The position numbers and the translations under genes were made by a program. From NCBI GenBank assembly GCA_032433595.1, contig JASWJB010000002.1, positions 310,001 through 374,000 on the forward strand: a DNA stretch of 64,000 nt, given 5' to 3'. This stretch comes from Conoideocrella luteorostrata. Taxonomy: Eukaryota; Ascomycota; Sordariomycetes; Hypocreales; Clavicipitaceae. Position 1 is the first letter of the stretch, and each line of letters opens with the position of its first letter. Below the pieces are notes generated by a model. It did not search any database. It was not told the DNA's origin and was given only the letters and a program-made list of their open reading frames with translations. This document shows, one piece after another, positions 22,039-33,918 of the stretch.

Positions 22039-22539
22039 AGTGCCACGAGTGTATTTTGTCTGAGCGACTGTGTGCCATACCCCCCTGCACCGCAAAGTGT
22101 TGACCCTCGCGTTCCTACGTCTTTTTATTCTGGGTTGCAAGAATTATGGACGAGCTTACGCCTACAAACATGTCCTAATCCATACTGTGATTGAGTCGAC
22201 GACATATTTTTGGAGATTGATGCGTACAAGCTACAAGGTCGGAGCAATGACTAGATAAAGTGGCACTTCCTGGAATCTATGAGGTATTCTAGGGTACATT
22301 TCGCGCATCTGCAAATACCTTAACAACAAGAAAATTGAGGAAGCTATCCACGATTCTGTACAGCGCATATTGAGGCCGAAGTAGGCAGCAAAGCGTTCTT
22401 ACTAAATATGCATACAAAATAAATACATTGAAGTAGAATAGGAATGACAAATTAGTGTTTTCATATTGTTGTAGGCCATGAGACTCTACTCTGTCGTCCC
22501 GCCCATTGCGCGGCATAGACATTCCAACGCATGAGCAGC

Positions 22540-24540
22540 TCAACACACTGTGACAGTCTGCACATCATTTCGGCCAAGGGTGGTGGTAACAGTGACGGTT
22601 TCGGCGACGGGCACGGTTTTGGTGATGGTCAAGATGGCAGCTTGAGTAGATCCCGCTGCCTTGTCAACAAAGACAGTCGTTGTAGAACCAACGGTCTTGG
22701 TAACGGTAACAGAGACGGTCTGCGCAGGAGCGACCACGTTGGCTTCCGGGCTCTTAGCGCTGGGATAGATGACAGTGGTTGACAGGGCTGCGGTCATCGT
22801 GGATTCAAACGTTGTCAATTGATCAGGCGCGCAGGTCTGTTGTCTAAGGGGGCAGCTCGTGATCGTCCTGATGATGGTTGTATAGATTGTGGACGTTAAT
22901 CCTTGGTTTACCGCCTGAGAAACGACAGCTGCTGGTGCCAAAGAAGTGACAATGTTTGAAGAGGAACTTCTGTCGCCGCCAACAGGCTGGTCCTGGACAA
23001 TTCCAACAGTCTTATGTGAGGGTGCCGTTTGAATAGATGAGTTCCTAAACATGGTGGGAGTCGACAAGATGATCGGAGCTGAGGTAGTTGAAACAGACGT
23101 ACTCCTGCTCGTGGAATTGACAGTAGAAGCAGAAAAGGCTAAGGCTGAAGAGTTTCTCGAAATCATTGACGTGGTAGCGGCTGAAGAGTTTCTCGAAATC
23201 GTTGATGTGGTAGAGACTGAAGAGTTTCTCGAAATCATTGCCGTGGAAGAGGCTGAAAAACTGGTGGAGACTGACGAGCTGGTACGGGTTGACGAACTGG
23301 TGGAAATTGACGCGCTGCTGGAAACCTGAGAATCATCACTCTTGAATAATCGGACGTCCTTGATTTGAAAGTAGAAATCCTTGAAATCCTGAGGGTTCTT
23401 GGCAACATAGTCTTTGCAAGTAGGTTCGCCAGTGACCTTGTCGCACGTTTTGCCGCTGCCTCCATCTAGCTCCTTCCAAAACTGATCGTTTCCAGGAGGA
23501 TTTCCACACACTGGCAGCGTGAATAGAATTCTCTGTTGCAGAAAAGCTTTATCAATATCACATCGTGACTTCTTAACATGAATTGACGGCTTGCCCCATG
23601 AAGATGTATCGATGGCATCCCCACCTAGGTTGCTTGGCTCCTGACCGTCTGCCCAAGTGAAAATCTTGATGTAGTCGCGCGTCCACTCTAAAGCTTCTGT
23701 TATTCTGTTAGAAGAATATTTCTGCGAGTTATTCAGAAACAGGATAGACTCACGGATACCGCCCTTCGGTGAACCCCAAACAGTGTTGGATTTCTCCTCA
23801 GACTGACAGCCTTGGCCTGGCCACTGGGTCTTGTAATCAGCGAATTTGTTATCGCAATTCCCTGCAATAACACCGGCAGTCTGGTCCGCCTGATCAAGAG
23901 TGCAGTTCCCGACCAATTCGGCGGGGCCAGTATGCAGGGCAGGCTTATTAGCAACATTGAGATTCCACCCTTCGTAGAGGTCCATCTCGCCGGCGATAGG
24001 CCATTCCCCCTCACCAAGCGTCCAGCTGCCAATCTTGTTAAATTTGAAATCGCAAGATAATCAGCCTATGTGCACTTACTAAGCTGGCCAGCCTCCGCAG
24101 ACGACCTTTGGCAGGTGGGTGAATCTAGCGATCAGCAGGCCGTATTTAAACGTGTCTCGGGAGACTAATCGCAGGGAATCTCTGCCAACAGCTGACGTTT
24201 CGAGGCGTGTTGTGTGATCTATTCCGAGATACACCTCATTGTCCTTAATCGCAGCCAGTCCCTTCTTGATAGCATTGTCTCGATTTTGGTATTGCACCCA
24301 GGACCAGTTGTCGTCGTTCTGGGTCGTCACACCTCCGGTCTACCACCTCATTGTCTTAGTACCCAAGAACAAGAGAGTATTAGTACAGCGTTTGTGAGAA
24401 CATACCGTTGCAAAGGTAAAGCTGTCAAAAAAGTTCTTCGCATCGTACGTTTTGCTGATGTGGAACTTTTCCGCGGCCACAGGGGGGCAAAGTACCGCCG
24501 CCAGGGAGAAAAGCTGAATGAATGCTGATGGGCCCTGCAT
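22540..24540 (-). CDS. GH16 endo-1,3(4)-beta-glucanase with Ser/Thr-rich C-terminal stalk
   Basis: Secreted beta-glucan hydrolase or remodelling enzyme. Three exons (24540-24406, 24339-24080 and 24025-22540) give 626 residues. The last splice (GTAAGT...GGCAG) restores CGGWPAYWTLGEGEWPIAGE, the core of GH16. The catalytic signature is AGEMDLYEGW with E145, D147 and E150. A signal peptide (residues 1-23, ending PPVAA) precedes EKFHISKTYD. The catalytic domain runs to about residue 330. A low-complexity region follows, including a tandem unit around SRNSSVSTTSTI and SRNSSAATTSMI, and then a Thr/Val-rich tail (VTVTKTV, VTVTTTLG). This suggests a heavily O-glycosylated wall-associated protein. The gene appears intact. 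Confidence 0.88.
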
Positions 24541-26533
24541 ATTGGCAATTCGTTGGGAACTATCGGAGCTTGACTACGTAGACAACACGAAAAGCATCAA
24601 CTATGGATGTCAACGGTTGCTACTTATATGTAACCTACTTAGACCATCAATTATAACGTCTGCCACTGATTGTAGCAATTTTTTGCTACGGATTTCATGC
24701 TACGCCACTTGGCCGAGTGGCCTGACCCCTGGACAGACCGGGAGATAATCTCATCCCGAGTATTTTGACAAATGCCAATGCATAGTGGGACTGGCTCAGC
24801 CACAATCGCAAGTTCTCTGCTCGCTCTACTGTCGGTCTTTAACTGGCCAATTGCGCTATTTTTTCTCAGGAAGCATGCGACACATGAGACACTTCGAGTC
24901 CCCACTTGTTTAATCACAGTGTCGGCCATATAAGTACCGGTGGTCGATTGGTGAGGGATACCAGTTCGGAATGTGTGGCATACCCTTCAGCTATTTCCAG
25001 TCAGGTTTCACTACGACTGCGCCGAATTGTGGTCCGACATCCCATCTCAGTTGCTCTAGCATTAGTCATGTTGCATTCAAGTTGCATTGATGAGCCCAAT
25101 GAGCGACCTTACCCACGGAAAGCATCTCCATAATAGTTGGCCCTCTAACAAGGGTCCCCCGGCAAACCTTGTTTTAGGCATCAACCTGGTCCAGCGAACT
25201 AGTCATGAATCTAAGCTCCGCTTGCTGTATTTCTCTGATCGCATAACGTTGGCTCATCTTAAATTGCATGATCTCCTTAAACATAATTTTAGTGAATACT
25301 GCAACAATCGTTGTTCAAAGGAGAGAAAAGCTGACAGCCTCGGCGTAATAGATATCAAGACGCCACGCGTCTATTATTGAATTGTGTTCTGTTTTGTTAC
25401 ACTATAGTTATTTGTAGATGGTACGGAGTTGACCAATTTATAATACACAAGGATAATGAATAAGCATGCACGCCATGCAGTTAATTTACTATCTCCCTAT
25501 AATCCACGTATCCACACGTACCTTAAGAAACGCATTGCGCAACCTCCCATGAAATATGTTGCGTTACGCGACTTCACATAGGTGTAAGGGAGCAATTTGC
25601 AACAGTGGCAATCGGCAGGAATAGATGGATTCGAATACGAATGAATTGAATTAAAGAGCCTTGAAAGTGATGACTTCTGACGATGATTGTTGATGATGCC
25701 TCTACTGAAAAGCACTATGATCCTCCTATATACTTCTTCAGCAGCCGGAACATTTCCTTGAATTTGGTGGCCTTAGGCCCATATTCTTTGGCATCGTGCC
25801 ACCTGCTTCCACTATCACGTAATCCTAGCTAATACGAGGCCTCGGGAATTTCCGAAGGAGCCACTCTAAGTTCAACAAAATGCAACTTATCCTGCGAATC
25901 TTGAATGTCAACCTAAAGAAGAGCCGAATGGGAAACTTGAGCATAACAAAATTAGCCTGACTGCAGGTATAAGTTACTTCGACTTACCACTGTCCAAAGC
26001 TAGCAAATAGCCACATATTTCTTTTGAGCTTCAATCTACCAGTGATGACGTCTACATTACGTGACTAGACGATAGGGAGTACAAATTTTATGCACTGAGT
26101 CCAATACCATCAAGTATAATGATTGACATTAATAAAATATACCGTCAGTGACATTCAAGCGGACGACCCCAAGGACTGTTAAGTGTCCGCGGAGTTTGTC
26201 TAATATTTTGGGACACTTTCGATCCTTTACCCTGGATACTACGCTTTCAATGACTGTTTAAAAAGGGTTGGAAACCCTCTACTTTAGATAATGCGGTATG
26301 TCCAGCATTTTCAAGATAAGATATCGCGTGCGTCAGGGTTTATTATTTCATCCAGCTACTCTTTGGTCACTTCTACCGAGCCATGGAATCACAAAACCGC
26401 ATTTCCGTCCAATTTAGTGCATGGACGTATTTTGATCCACCAATTACAAACGAATGACGAATCAGTCTCGGCAAGACTGTACAGGCTTCATACTCCAACG
26501 CCGAGAACACCCCACTTTCCGAATCTTAGCTAC
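24541..26533. other. ~2 kb intergenic stretch, no gene recognised
   Basis: AT-rich sequence without a conserved frame in either direction. A GGCCGAGTGGCC-type A-box look-alike near 24710 lacks the rest of a tRNA. Confidence 0.45.
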
Positions 26534-28312
26534 TCACGGCTCAGTTGTGGAAGAACGAGAGTAGCGACGTCGGCGCTTAAAGATAGTAAGTAAAGAATAC
26601 TTGTTGCGATTTGCCCCAGCTGGGGTCGAGACCCCAACAGTTCCTGGCTCTCGTTCCTCGTTGGTTCCCTGCCCTTCGTCCATTGCAGTCTTGGTGCCTA
26701 CACTGTCTCTTGCGCGTGACTGCAAGAGTTCAACATGACGATTGTGCCAGAGCGCCCAAGTCACAACGCTTGCCATGATGGTCAGAGTTAGGGGACCGGT
26801 AACAGCCCAATAGATCCAAAAGTGGCGATTCGCAACCTGGCTGATGGAAGGCTCAGACCAATTGAATAGAGGCATTGCGAAGAATGTCTGAGGTAGTTAG
26901 TACATCAAGAAATTTCATTTTTCAGACGACTCTAGGGTCACCGGAAACCTCATACTTACCGCAACGAAGGTACCGGGTAAGAAAAAGGTAGTGAGCAGAG
27001 CGATAATTTTCATGGCTGAGCTGTCTTGTTTACTCGCAATGGCGGTTTCTCTGGAGTCTTTTGCAAGCTCTAGATTAATTTGACTATCCGATTGCGCAAT
27101 AAGATTGAACAACTTTGCTGAGTTAGCGGTTTTTAGTTTGATTGCGAGAAAGAAAGAAGTGTCGGCATGCTTACGACAGTTTGCTGTGATTGCATTCTTT
27201 CCTTCAAGCTAGAATATACATATGCGTGTTCCATATTACTCAAAAGAAAGTCAATTCTCTCTTCCAACATCCCGCAAAAGGGTTTCAGTTTTCTTTGGTA
27301 TTCCCCCGGCAAAAATTGATTAAGATGGTGCAGTTTCTGACGTGTAAATTGAGTCGAAAGTCGACACGTAGTTATGGTTGCCAAACTCAAGTAAACTGAA
27401 CTTTGGGCTTGACCAAGTTTTTGTACTAGGGCTCTGAAGTCATCCTCCAAGCCGAGTCTATTCTGTGAGACGTTGAGGCCATATCCAGTCTGTCTCTCTA
27501 TGCTTAATAAAGCAGAACTAGTATAGTCCATACGACTCGTTTTATCTTTAACTGTCAGCTCAATGGCAAGCAGCTGTATGAGAAGAGGATGACTACACTT
27601 AATGAATTGAGCTGGCATCTTCTTAAACTCCTCTAGTCCAAATATTTTGAGATCAAAATAGAAAACTCCGCGAGTTACATTTGTGTGCGGATCGTATCTA
27701 AGCGCAGTAGTTATTGATGCAGTGTCCAGAGTTCCTCGAATAATAAAAACTAGGTGCAGTTAGTGGTGGTAATTCCCATGAATACTAGGGTGTTTTACCG
27801 TAGCTATTATCGCTCTGTAAAAACATGCCGCATGCTCCACAGTCCATTGATCTAGCTTGGGTCTGAAAATTTGGAAGTCCGAAAGCGGTATTGATGAGAT
27901 TGTTTTGCTCCGCTGTTAAATGAGGAATTTGCTCATCCTCATTGCAAGGCATTGCCATGATCTTGAATCCAGAAGAAGGTCGTTGTCCATCACGAACAGG
28001 AGGATGCTCCTCCATCCACGAAAGGATGGGCTCCATTTGGAGAGTGTCAACTTCGTATCTTGTAATCGGTGCCGTTGTCCGATTTCCTTTATCATCTTCA
28101 TAATTCCAACATTCAATCTTCGCGAATTCGAATTCTTTCTCCTGTTCAAACAACTTTATCGTATTTGTAGGCCAATCCCATAACCAGGCTTCAGTTTCTG
28201 GGTCACCTGGGCCAGGAGAATCCAAACTCTGACATTTACCGATCTGCGCTGATGAAGAAGAATCCGGTATATCACAGCACATAGTGCTTGCCGCATCACT
28301 TTTTGGCTCCAT
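26534..28312 (-). CDS. CorA-like Mg2+ transporter-type protein (fungal subfamily), possibly N-terminally frameshifted
   Basis: Exons 28312-27799, 27749-27175, 27112-26960 and 26887-26534 join in frame to 531 residues from the first in-frame ATG. The C-terminal third is diagnostic: KQDSSAMKIIALLTTFFLPGTF, split by an intron before VATFFAMPLFNW, then a second membrane segment (FWIYWAVTGPLTLTIM) and a basic, Ser-rich tail. Upstream is a coiled, mostly cytosolic region (SSLKERMQSQQTV). Fungal members carry PGTF rather than the canonical GMN, so ion transport is not assured. Upstream of the ATG the text HRRQAANRLLQSRAPF and SYLVTASRSQNLTKAAVFD lies in another frame and ends at a stop near 28430. 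The native N-terminus may thus have been lost by a single-base shift near 28440. Confidence 0.72.
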
Positions 28313-28425
28313 TAGACTCAAGCTGCAGTTGCGCCAGAGAACCTCGGAGTCTGATATGAGGCAATGAATCAGTGATGCAGCTCGGCCTCCGCTAACATTG
28401 TGCTTGCAGTCTTGTTTTGCGATAT

Positions 28426-28662
28426 CTAGGATTTGACTGCACAATCGAATACGGCCGCTTTGGTGAGATTTTGTGAGCGAGATGCGGTAACTAAGTAGGA
28501 CCTTTGGGATGCTTGGCTTGTATTTGCGGATTGGAACATAAATGGGGCCCTACTTTGTAGCAGCCGGTTCGCGGCTTGCCGACGATGGACTGGACACTCG
28601 ATACGCTCAGGGAATATGTATGGTATCACGTTACCTCTCGACTTGCGGTCCAACCGGTTCAC
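28426..28662 (-). pseudogene. Probable detached N-terminus of the CorA-like gene
   Basis: This frame reads HRRQAANRLLQSRAPFMFQS then SYLVTASRSQNLTKAAVFD, typical in style of the N-terminus of fungal CorA-like proteins. It stops after AVKS. The following frame picks up SQILDIAKQDCKH without a usable intron between them. A one-base indel around 28440 would join the two. Start codon unclear. Confidence 0.45.
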
Positions 28663-28848
28663 GCGTGGGGTGACAAAGAGTGAGAAGGGTTATGCATTTG
28701 TCCACGGGCTAACAGTGAAACGATGACGGGTCACGAGCGTCTGATTCCGCCCTGCCGTACTCGGTACACGTGTGACAACTTTATTGGACGAGAGCAGCCT
28801 ATCAATTTAGAGTATGCGCGCCATTGCCTAGGGTGCTGGTTTTGTTGC

Positions 28849-28930
28849 GTGGAATACAAATTTACAGCCGCTGGAAAAAAGCTCAGTAGGCCTACACTTT
28901 TTCTCTAGTGGTCGAGCGGTTAATTGTTTG
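28849..28930 (+). repeat. SINE-like dispersed repeat with tRNA A-box (copy 1)
   Basis: The sequence from TGCGTGGAATACAAAT to CTAGTGGTCGAGCGGTTAAT matches the two copies at 46077 and 46416. The final part resembles an RNA polymerase III A-box (TGGTCGAGCGG). No convincing B-box follows in this copy, so it is truncated or the resemblance is partial. Confidence 0.5.
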
Positions 28931-31029
28931 GCGATTTGCTCAACTGTACTTCTCTCGATGAACCTTCACAAGGCTGGGACCGGATATTCTCAGTAAAATG
29001 CATGGTTGTTGGAGACACGGGATTTGTATCGTGTGTGGGCGGAAATGAGCCTCTAGGGTGGCTGGAATGGATTCAACAGTACGGAGTACGGAGTAGCAAG
29101 AACGGAATCAATTTAGGTCGGCCCACTAAAAGGACCATCCTAGCGTTCGGCAGGTCGGGTCATCTCGCACACCAGCGAGATCAAAATAGGAGTCCATCGA
29201 AAGTATCATCTCCGCTACTCGCTTTTGCACTTTCGCAACGAACATTGAGAAGTATTGCAGGAATCAGCAAGCCGAATAATTTTGGCGTCCCCGAATGTGA
29301 ACGACTGTCCCGCCTGGAACCCCAAGTCAGGCTCCATGGAACGCCTGTCACATGCAGGATAGCAGACGAAGCCATGTCTCCAGTCTGGCCCAAAGACGTC
29401 CAACAAGGTCATCGTCATTATCGCCATCGTTGCTCTCCTCTTGATCTTGACCATGGCCTTCATCCTCTTCTCCGCGCGTTCACTCGTGCATACCGCGATA
29501 AACCTGTTCATTAAAAGTGTTATTCACTTTATTCAGCTAGCAGCGCGACCGATATGGCGTCTGGGTGCCAAATACAGTAGGGCATGTCTTCTTTGCTTTG
29601 CATGCCTAGAATTAGATTGCTCATGCTAAGTCTTGCCATGATGGATGGAAACTGTAAGCATGGGCAACAGCCCAGGAGCCTAGGGCGTGGAGCGGGATTT
29701 ACGGGGTCACAAAGGCCCCATGTTGGCTCCCCGCATCTGCATCGGTCTTGTTCTAGCGACCTAGCGTCACGTTCTACCTCCGAAGCTTTATACTATCGGC
29801 TAAAAACACAGTGTTTTTGTAATTTCTGGTTTGCTTCTCTTTTCTGCCGTGAGTTTTGGATTTATTTCTCTCCATTGTTCATATCATGCGACTGCGAGTC
29901 AGATTTCCCATCGCACAGCAGCCAACAGAGACGCCACGTCCTCGCTGGGTTACGTAAGTCAGCACAGTGCCACGGCGACTGATGCTGTTGCACTCGTTAT
30001 TTCTTTTTCCCCTTCCTGCGTGGAAATCTGCTAGTATGGTATTTACTAATCTGCTGTCACTATTGCCGCAATGGCCAACAACCGTCCAATTTCTAGGCCG
30101 CCTTTGGCGTCGAATCCTCCCTGTCCGAACTCTTCCCGGCATTGAGAGATGCGCTGTCGACGATATGCTGCTATTGCAGCCGACGCTTGCGCCCGAGTCC
30201 CGCACAACTTTGTGTAATAGTCATGGGGAGCCGCCTTGGACAGTGGCCACATACTTTGCCTCTAAATCGGAAAAAGATGCGCAGCGACTGGGGTATATTG
30301 CAGCAATCTAGGCAAAAGATGTTCTGAAACTGGCGTGTAGCCACAGCAAGGAGAGAGATTGTATTGAATTCCGCGAGCGTGAACATGGGAGCTTCAATGT
30401 TTGCTTTTTTGTTGAGTTTCCCTTTGATAGGACAAAGTGGGTTGTGCGATTTCCAATATGTCCCGTTTCCCATGGACCTTGGCGGAAGTTACAAGGCGAG
30501 ATTGCCACTATGGAGTGAGTCATGCAATGCTGTTTACCCTTCTTGATGCTGACAGCATTCGCATATATATTCAGGACAGAACGACAATTCCCGTAGCACA
30601 CGTCTATGGCTGTGGTCCTAGCTGTAGGCTAGATCCGAGCAACGCGACCGGTCTTCCATTCGTAATCGAAGTTTAATTTTCTGCCTCTCTCTAATTAGAT
30701 TATTTTGTCAACTTGTTCGGCTGCTGGTCGATAAAATCCGTGATGTATCGTGATGTATGGTATTACGAAGATGTGGTGCTGAGGAACCCAAATATACGAG
30801 AAAAGATTCCGCCATGTGGGATGCTCGTCACAGTCATCGGCAACATCGTCAGCCAACAAGACCCCCGTCAGCCAGCAGCATCGTCGACGGTAGCATCATT
30901 AGCAGTAGCAGCATCATTAACTAATCCGAAGCTTTCCCTGTGACATCTCTGTTCTTAAGGTTCACCCTAGTTTGATTGAAATCCGAGCATCTGATGACTC
31001 CGCTGGTGCCGAAGCCGAATTCGTTATAT
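28931..31029. other. ~2.1 kb stretch without a supportable gene
   Basis: A short plus-strand hydrophobic text (VIVIIAIVALLLILTMAFIL) lies near 29410-29470, with no conserved partner domain around it. The segment 30888-30940 is an inverse copy of the start of the 17.7-kb minisatellite. Nothing else is recognised. Confidence 0.45.
30888..30940 (-). repeat. Inverse copy of the head of the 17.7-kb GCTGCT repeat
   Basis: Read on the minus strand it gives CAGGGAAAGCTTCGGATTAG followed by GATGCTGCTACTGCTAATGATG, aligning with 17727-17779. It lies about 90 bases from LTR-B copy 3; the copy at 17.7-18.3 kb lies close to LTR-B copy 2. Confidence 0.65.
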
Positions 31030-31304
31030 TGTCACGACCTGGATACTGGTAAAGCAGAGTGATAGACAAGACTTCTGAAGTATTCGTAGCTTCTTAGTAA
31101 CAAGGTAGCACTATATTGTGAACGGTCTTAATCTCTGGCCTTCTAATAATCTGGTTTCCTCCTTCCCTACTTATGCTTCGCCGCTACCCCGCAGTGAAGA
31201 GTTTGCTAGCCGCATGCTACTCTCCTCTAATAGGCTGAGGCGCATCACTGGCCTCACGACGTCACGTGGTCCCTGGATGCCCTCACACGTAGTAGTCTCT
31301 GACA
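31030..31304 (-). mobile_element. Solo LTR, family LTR-B (copy 3)
   Basis: A 275-bp element on the minus strand begins TGTCAGAGACTACTACGTG and ends AGGTCGTGACA. It is flanked by exact TATAT duplications (31025-31029 and 31305-31309). Confidence 0.93.
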
Positions 31305-31691
31305 TATATTTAGGTTTACGTAGGAACGAGCACCCGTAAATGTGTCACTATCGCGAGCCCAAGCTGGCCATATTACTATCGCCAATAAATCGCTGTCAAG
31401 TTGTTACCTCGAGAAGCGACGAGACCGGCGGATCTGCGCCTAAGCTGCAGAAAATATTGTCCCGTCCTAAAGGGTAACCATTGCGCGGCCAAGGTACCTT
31501 CCCGTGTACTGCCAAAAATAAAAGTTTACGCGATGTCGATTACTAATAACACAAGACAGTCTAGCCTTTGTTATACTCAAACTCTAAATTGTGCGTGTTT
31601 TACTTACAAATAACTAGAACTGTCCCGCTCTCAAATTTTCGCTGTGTACTTACACTTAACTACCTTTTTCTCGCACTGCGCTCTTGAAATC

Positions 31692-32717
31692 ATGGCGTCT
31701 AGCTTCACTCTCTTCCCTAAATTACCCTGCGAGGTCAGAATCATGATATGGGAGCTTGCGCTTCGACCTTCAACATACGCGGGGGCCTTGCATTATTTCT
31801 CGGTTCATTTCATGGAAGTGCAAGAGAGTGTCGATTCAGAATCACTCTTATCCATTGGCAACGTGGCATTCCCAACAAGTTCCGGCGCCAAAAAGATTGT
31901 ATTCAATTTGCGTCCTCGACATGCCAGCGTGTCATCTATTTCAGATCAGCGATCTAGTCCGGAGCAAGAATCTGACCGGAGCAAACCATCAGCATGTTTC
32001 TGGGACTTCGGTCTTTTTACGGCATGCAAAGAATCGAGAGATATGATAATATCACGCCGTAAAAAATATCATCAACACAAGCCGGAGACCGGAGATAAGC
32101 TAAAATGGAATGAGCAAGAAACCTTGACAAGAAAAGTCACACAAAAAAATCACGACTGGCATTTCATGTTCCAACCGCGCAAAGACATTATTTGCTTTCA
32201 TTTTCAAGACTGGGGAATCGGGGCTGAAGTTCCATATTTTGTCATTGATAATTTTTTAACGTCCCGACCGAAATCCAAACCATTAAGTTTCAAAACGTTA
32301 GCCTTTGAATACGACTCAGACTGGACATCAAATTGGCCACAGAAGTCAGACGAGCTCCTTCGCGAAGCTAGTCCACGCGGCTTGGTTTCTCGTTTGGTTA
32401 AAGCAAGCATACAATGTCGAGTTAACTGCTTTATTTGGTTGATAGACCGCGAAACCGTTTGCCGAAAGGGAACAAAGGGAACATTATATCAGGGATTTTA
32501 CGACATGGACCAGGAGTATTGTGCAACAAAACATGCGTCAGAAGGGGCACGGAAGTTTCTCAGGTATCTTGATCTTCAGTTCAGAGATTCCTATCACATA
32601 TTTCAAGGCTACCGTTGGCCACAGGGTACGGAAGAAGTAGCTCTTTATTTGGAGAGATATATTGATACTCTGTCGACCCAAAGCACACGCCTACAGCACT
32701 CCTGTGCCGGTGTCTAA
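31692..32717 (+). CDS. 2EXR domain-containing protein
   Basis: The single exon encodes 341 residues starting MASSFTLFPKLPCEVRIMIW, the signature of the fungal 2EXR family (F-x-x-F-x-x-LPxExRxxIW). These proteins are abundant in ascomycetes and mostly uncharacterised. The middle contains FGLFTACKESRDMI, a second conserved feature of the family. The ATG at 31692 is the first in frame; the open frame extends upstream without one. The last 15 or so codons overlap a tandem duplication that continues into the 3' flank. No other anomaly is seen. Confidence 0.8.
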   Translation: MASSFTLFPKLPCEVRIMIWELALRPSTYAGALHYFSVHFMEVQESVDSESLLSIGNVAFPTSSGAKKIVFNLRPRHASVSSISDQRSSPEQESDRSKPSACFWDFGLFTACKESRDMIISRRKKYHQHKPETGDKLKWNEQETLTRKVTQKNHDWHFMFQPRKDIICFHFQDWGIGAEVPYFVIDNFLTSRPKSKPLSFKTLAFEYDSDWTSNWPQKSDELLREASPRGLVSRLVKASIQCRVNCFIWLIDRETVCRKGTKGTLYQGFYDMDQEYCATKHASEGARKFLRYLDLQFRDSYHIFQGYRWPQGTEEVALYLERYIDTLSTQSTRLQHSCAGV

Positions 32718-32870
32718 CACAGCCAGCTACGCAACTTCAACTCAATCGTGGAATTAGGTGGTGTTGGATCAATCGATCCTCTGTCGACCCAAAGCACACA
32801 CCCATGACACTCGTATGCTGTTGTCTGACACACAGCCAGCAATGCAAATTCACTTCAGTCATAGGGTCAA
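32663..32870 (+). repeat. ~110-bp tandem duplication over the 3' end of the 2EXR gene
   Basis: Two diverged copies share CTCTGTCGACCCAAAGCACA, GTCTNACAC and AGCCAGC blocks, at 32663-32757 and 32773-32870. The first includes the stop codon of the 2EXR gene; the second is downstream and non-coding. Confidence 0.7.
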
Positions 32871-33347
32871 CCAGGAACCTGAACCAATTAGATCACGACT
32901 ACCTAGCACCGAGCCGATTTTTTGAGTTGCCGTATTGCGTGGGCGGAAAGGATCCTCTATGGTGACTGAGGTACCACTCTGTTGCCTCTTTCACACACCG
33001 ACTAGCGGCACCGCATGCGTCACCGTATGCGCCGAATCCAGACATGTCACACAGTTACTCGCATCCTAACAGCGGCATGTCCGCCTAACCACGCTCGGAT
33101 TGGACAGGATATTGTTGGATTACACGTGTGTGTGTGAGAGTAGATATGTGGTGATACACGGGCTTTGAGAGAAAGGTTACGTGGTCTCTGGGCCTGAGGC
33201 AGGAATCTGGGACTATGGCGTCTCAGATTGTAGGGGGATTTATAGGGGGATTTGGACAGGGCCGTCAGACGAGGAATTCTTCCTCCATCATCACAGTAAC
33301 ACGGCTCATTTCATGAATGCAAACAAATTTGAACCTCTCCTATTTAT

Positions 33348-33791
33348 TGTAAGGTTCTGGCGCAAGCAGTCGTTTGCATTGACTGATCTTTTTGGTCTAT
33401 TGGGGTAACAAACACACCTTCTTGTTATCTTACAATTATGCAAGCGACTGAGGGTCTCCTGGCTCTGCTAGTCGTGGGTTCGAGTCCGGGCGCGTGAGAG
33501 GTTTTAGCGAGGTCTATCCCCGTGGCACAAAGTGCATTGAGTGGACTGCCTACAATAGGTTCGCATCTATTGTGTATCCTAGGTCACGGGTTTCCGGGCC
33601 CTTCTGGTAGTGGCGGACACTGGCTGTAGCCCGGGACGGGCTACTAGAAGAGGAAGGATAGTTGTAAGGTTCTGGGGCGCGCAGCGCGTAGGCCTTGTAA
33701 ATAGGTGTAAGGTGCAATGCAAGCAGTCGCTTGCATTAACGGATCTCTTTGGTCTATTGGGGTAACAAGCACACCTTCTTGTTATCTTACA
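33348..33791 (+). mobile_element. TRIM-like mini-LTR retrotransposon (444 bp)
   Basis: Two direct repeats with TGTAAGGTTCTGG...GTTATCTTACA ends lie at 33348-33434 (87 bp, carrying an internal ~42-bp deletion) and 33663-33791 (129 bp). The whole unit is flanked by exact TTTAT duplications (33343-33347 and 33792-33796). A purine-rich tract AGAAGAGGAAGGATAG directly precedes the right LTR, as a polypurine tract should. The 228-bp interior has no coding capacity. These are the defining features of a terminal-repeat retrotransposon in miniature, mobilised in trans by a larger element. Confidence 0.88.
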
Positions 33792-33918
33792 TTTATTCCA
33801 ACAGATATGGTCAACACGGCGCATCTCCTCTGACGGCAGGCCATCCCAATGTTTATGCACAGCCCCTACCTCTGCGCCGCCTCAGCAGTGACCCAGCCAT
33901 CCCCACGCGTTTCGCATA

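Noticed and set aside
23051..23329. Plus-strand Glu/Val-rich repetitive frame
   Set aside because: It is the antisense shadow of the Ser/Thr repeat region of the GH16 gene.
24705..24760. tRNA-Ser/Leu-like text TTGGCCGAGTGGCC
   Set aside because: Only an A-box-like palindrome is present; there is no B-box or cloverleaf.
33360..33500. Possible tRNA gene (perfect B-box GGTTCGAGTCC, A-box-like upstream)
   Set aside because: The T-arm does not pair (GTGGG against CCGGG), the A-to-B distance is too long and no acceptor stem forms. The B-box lies in the interior of the TRIM element.
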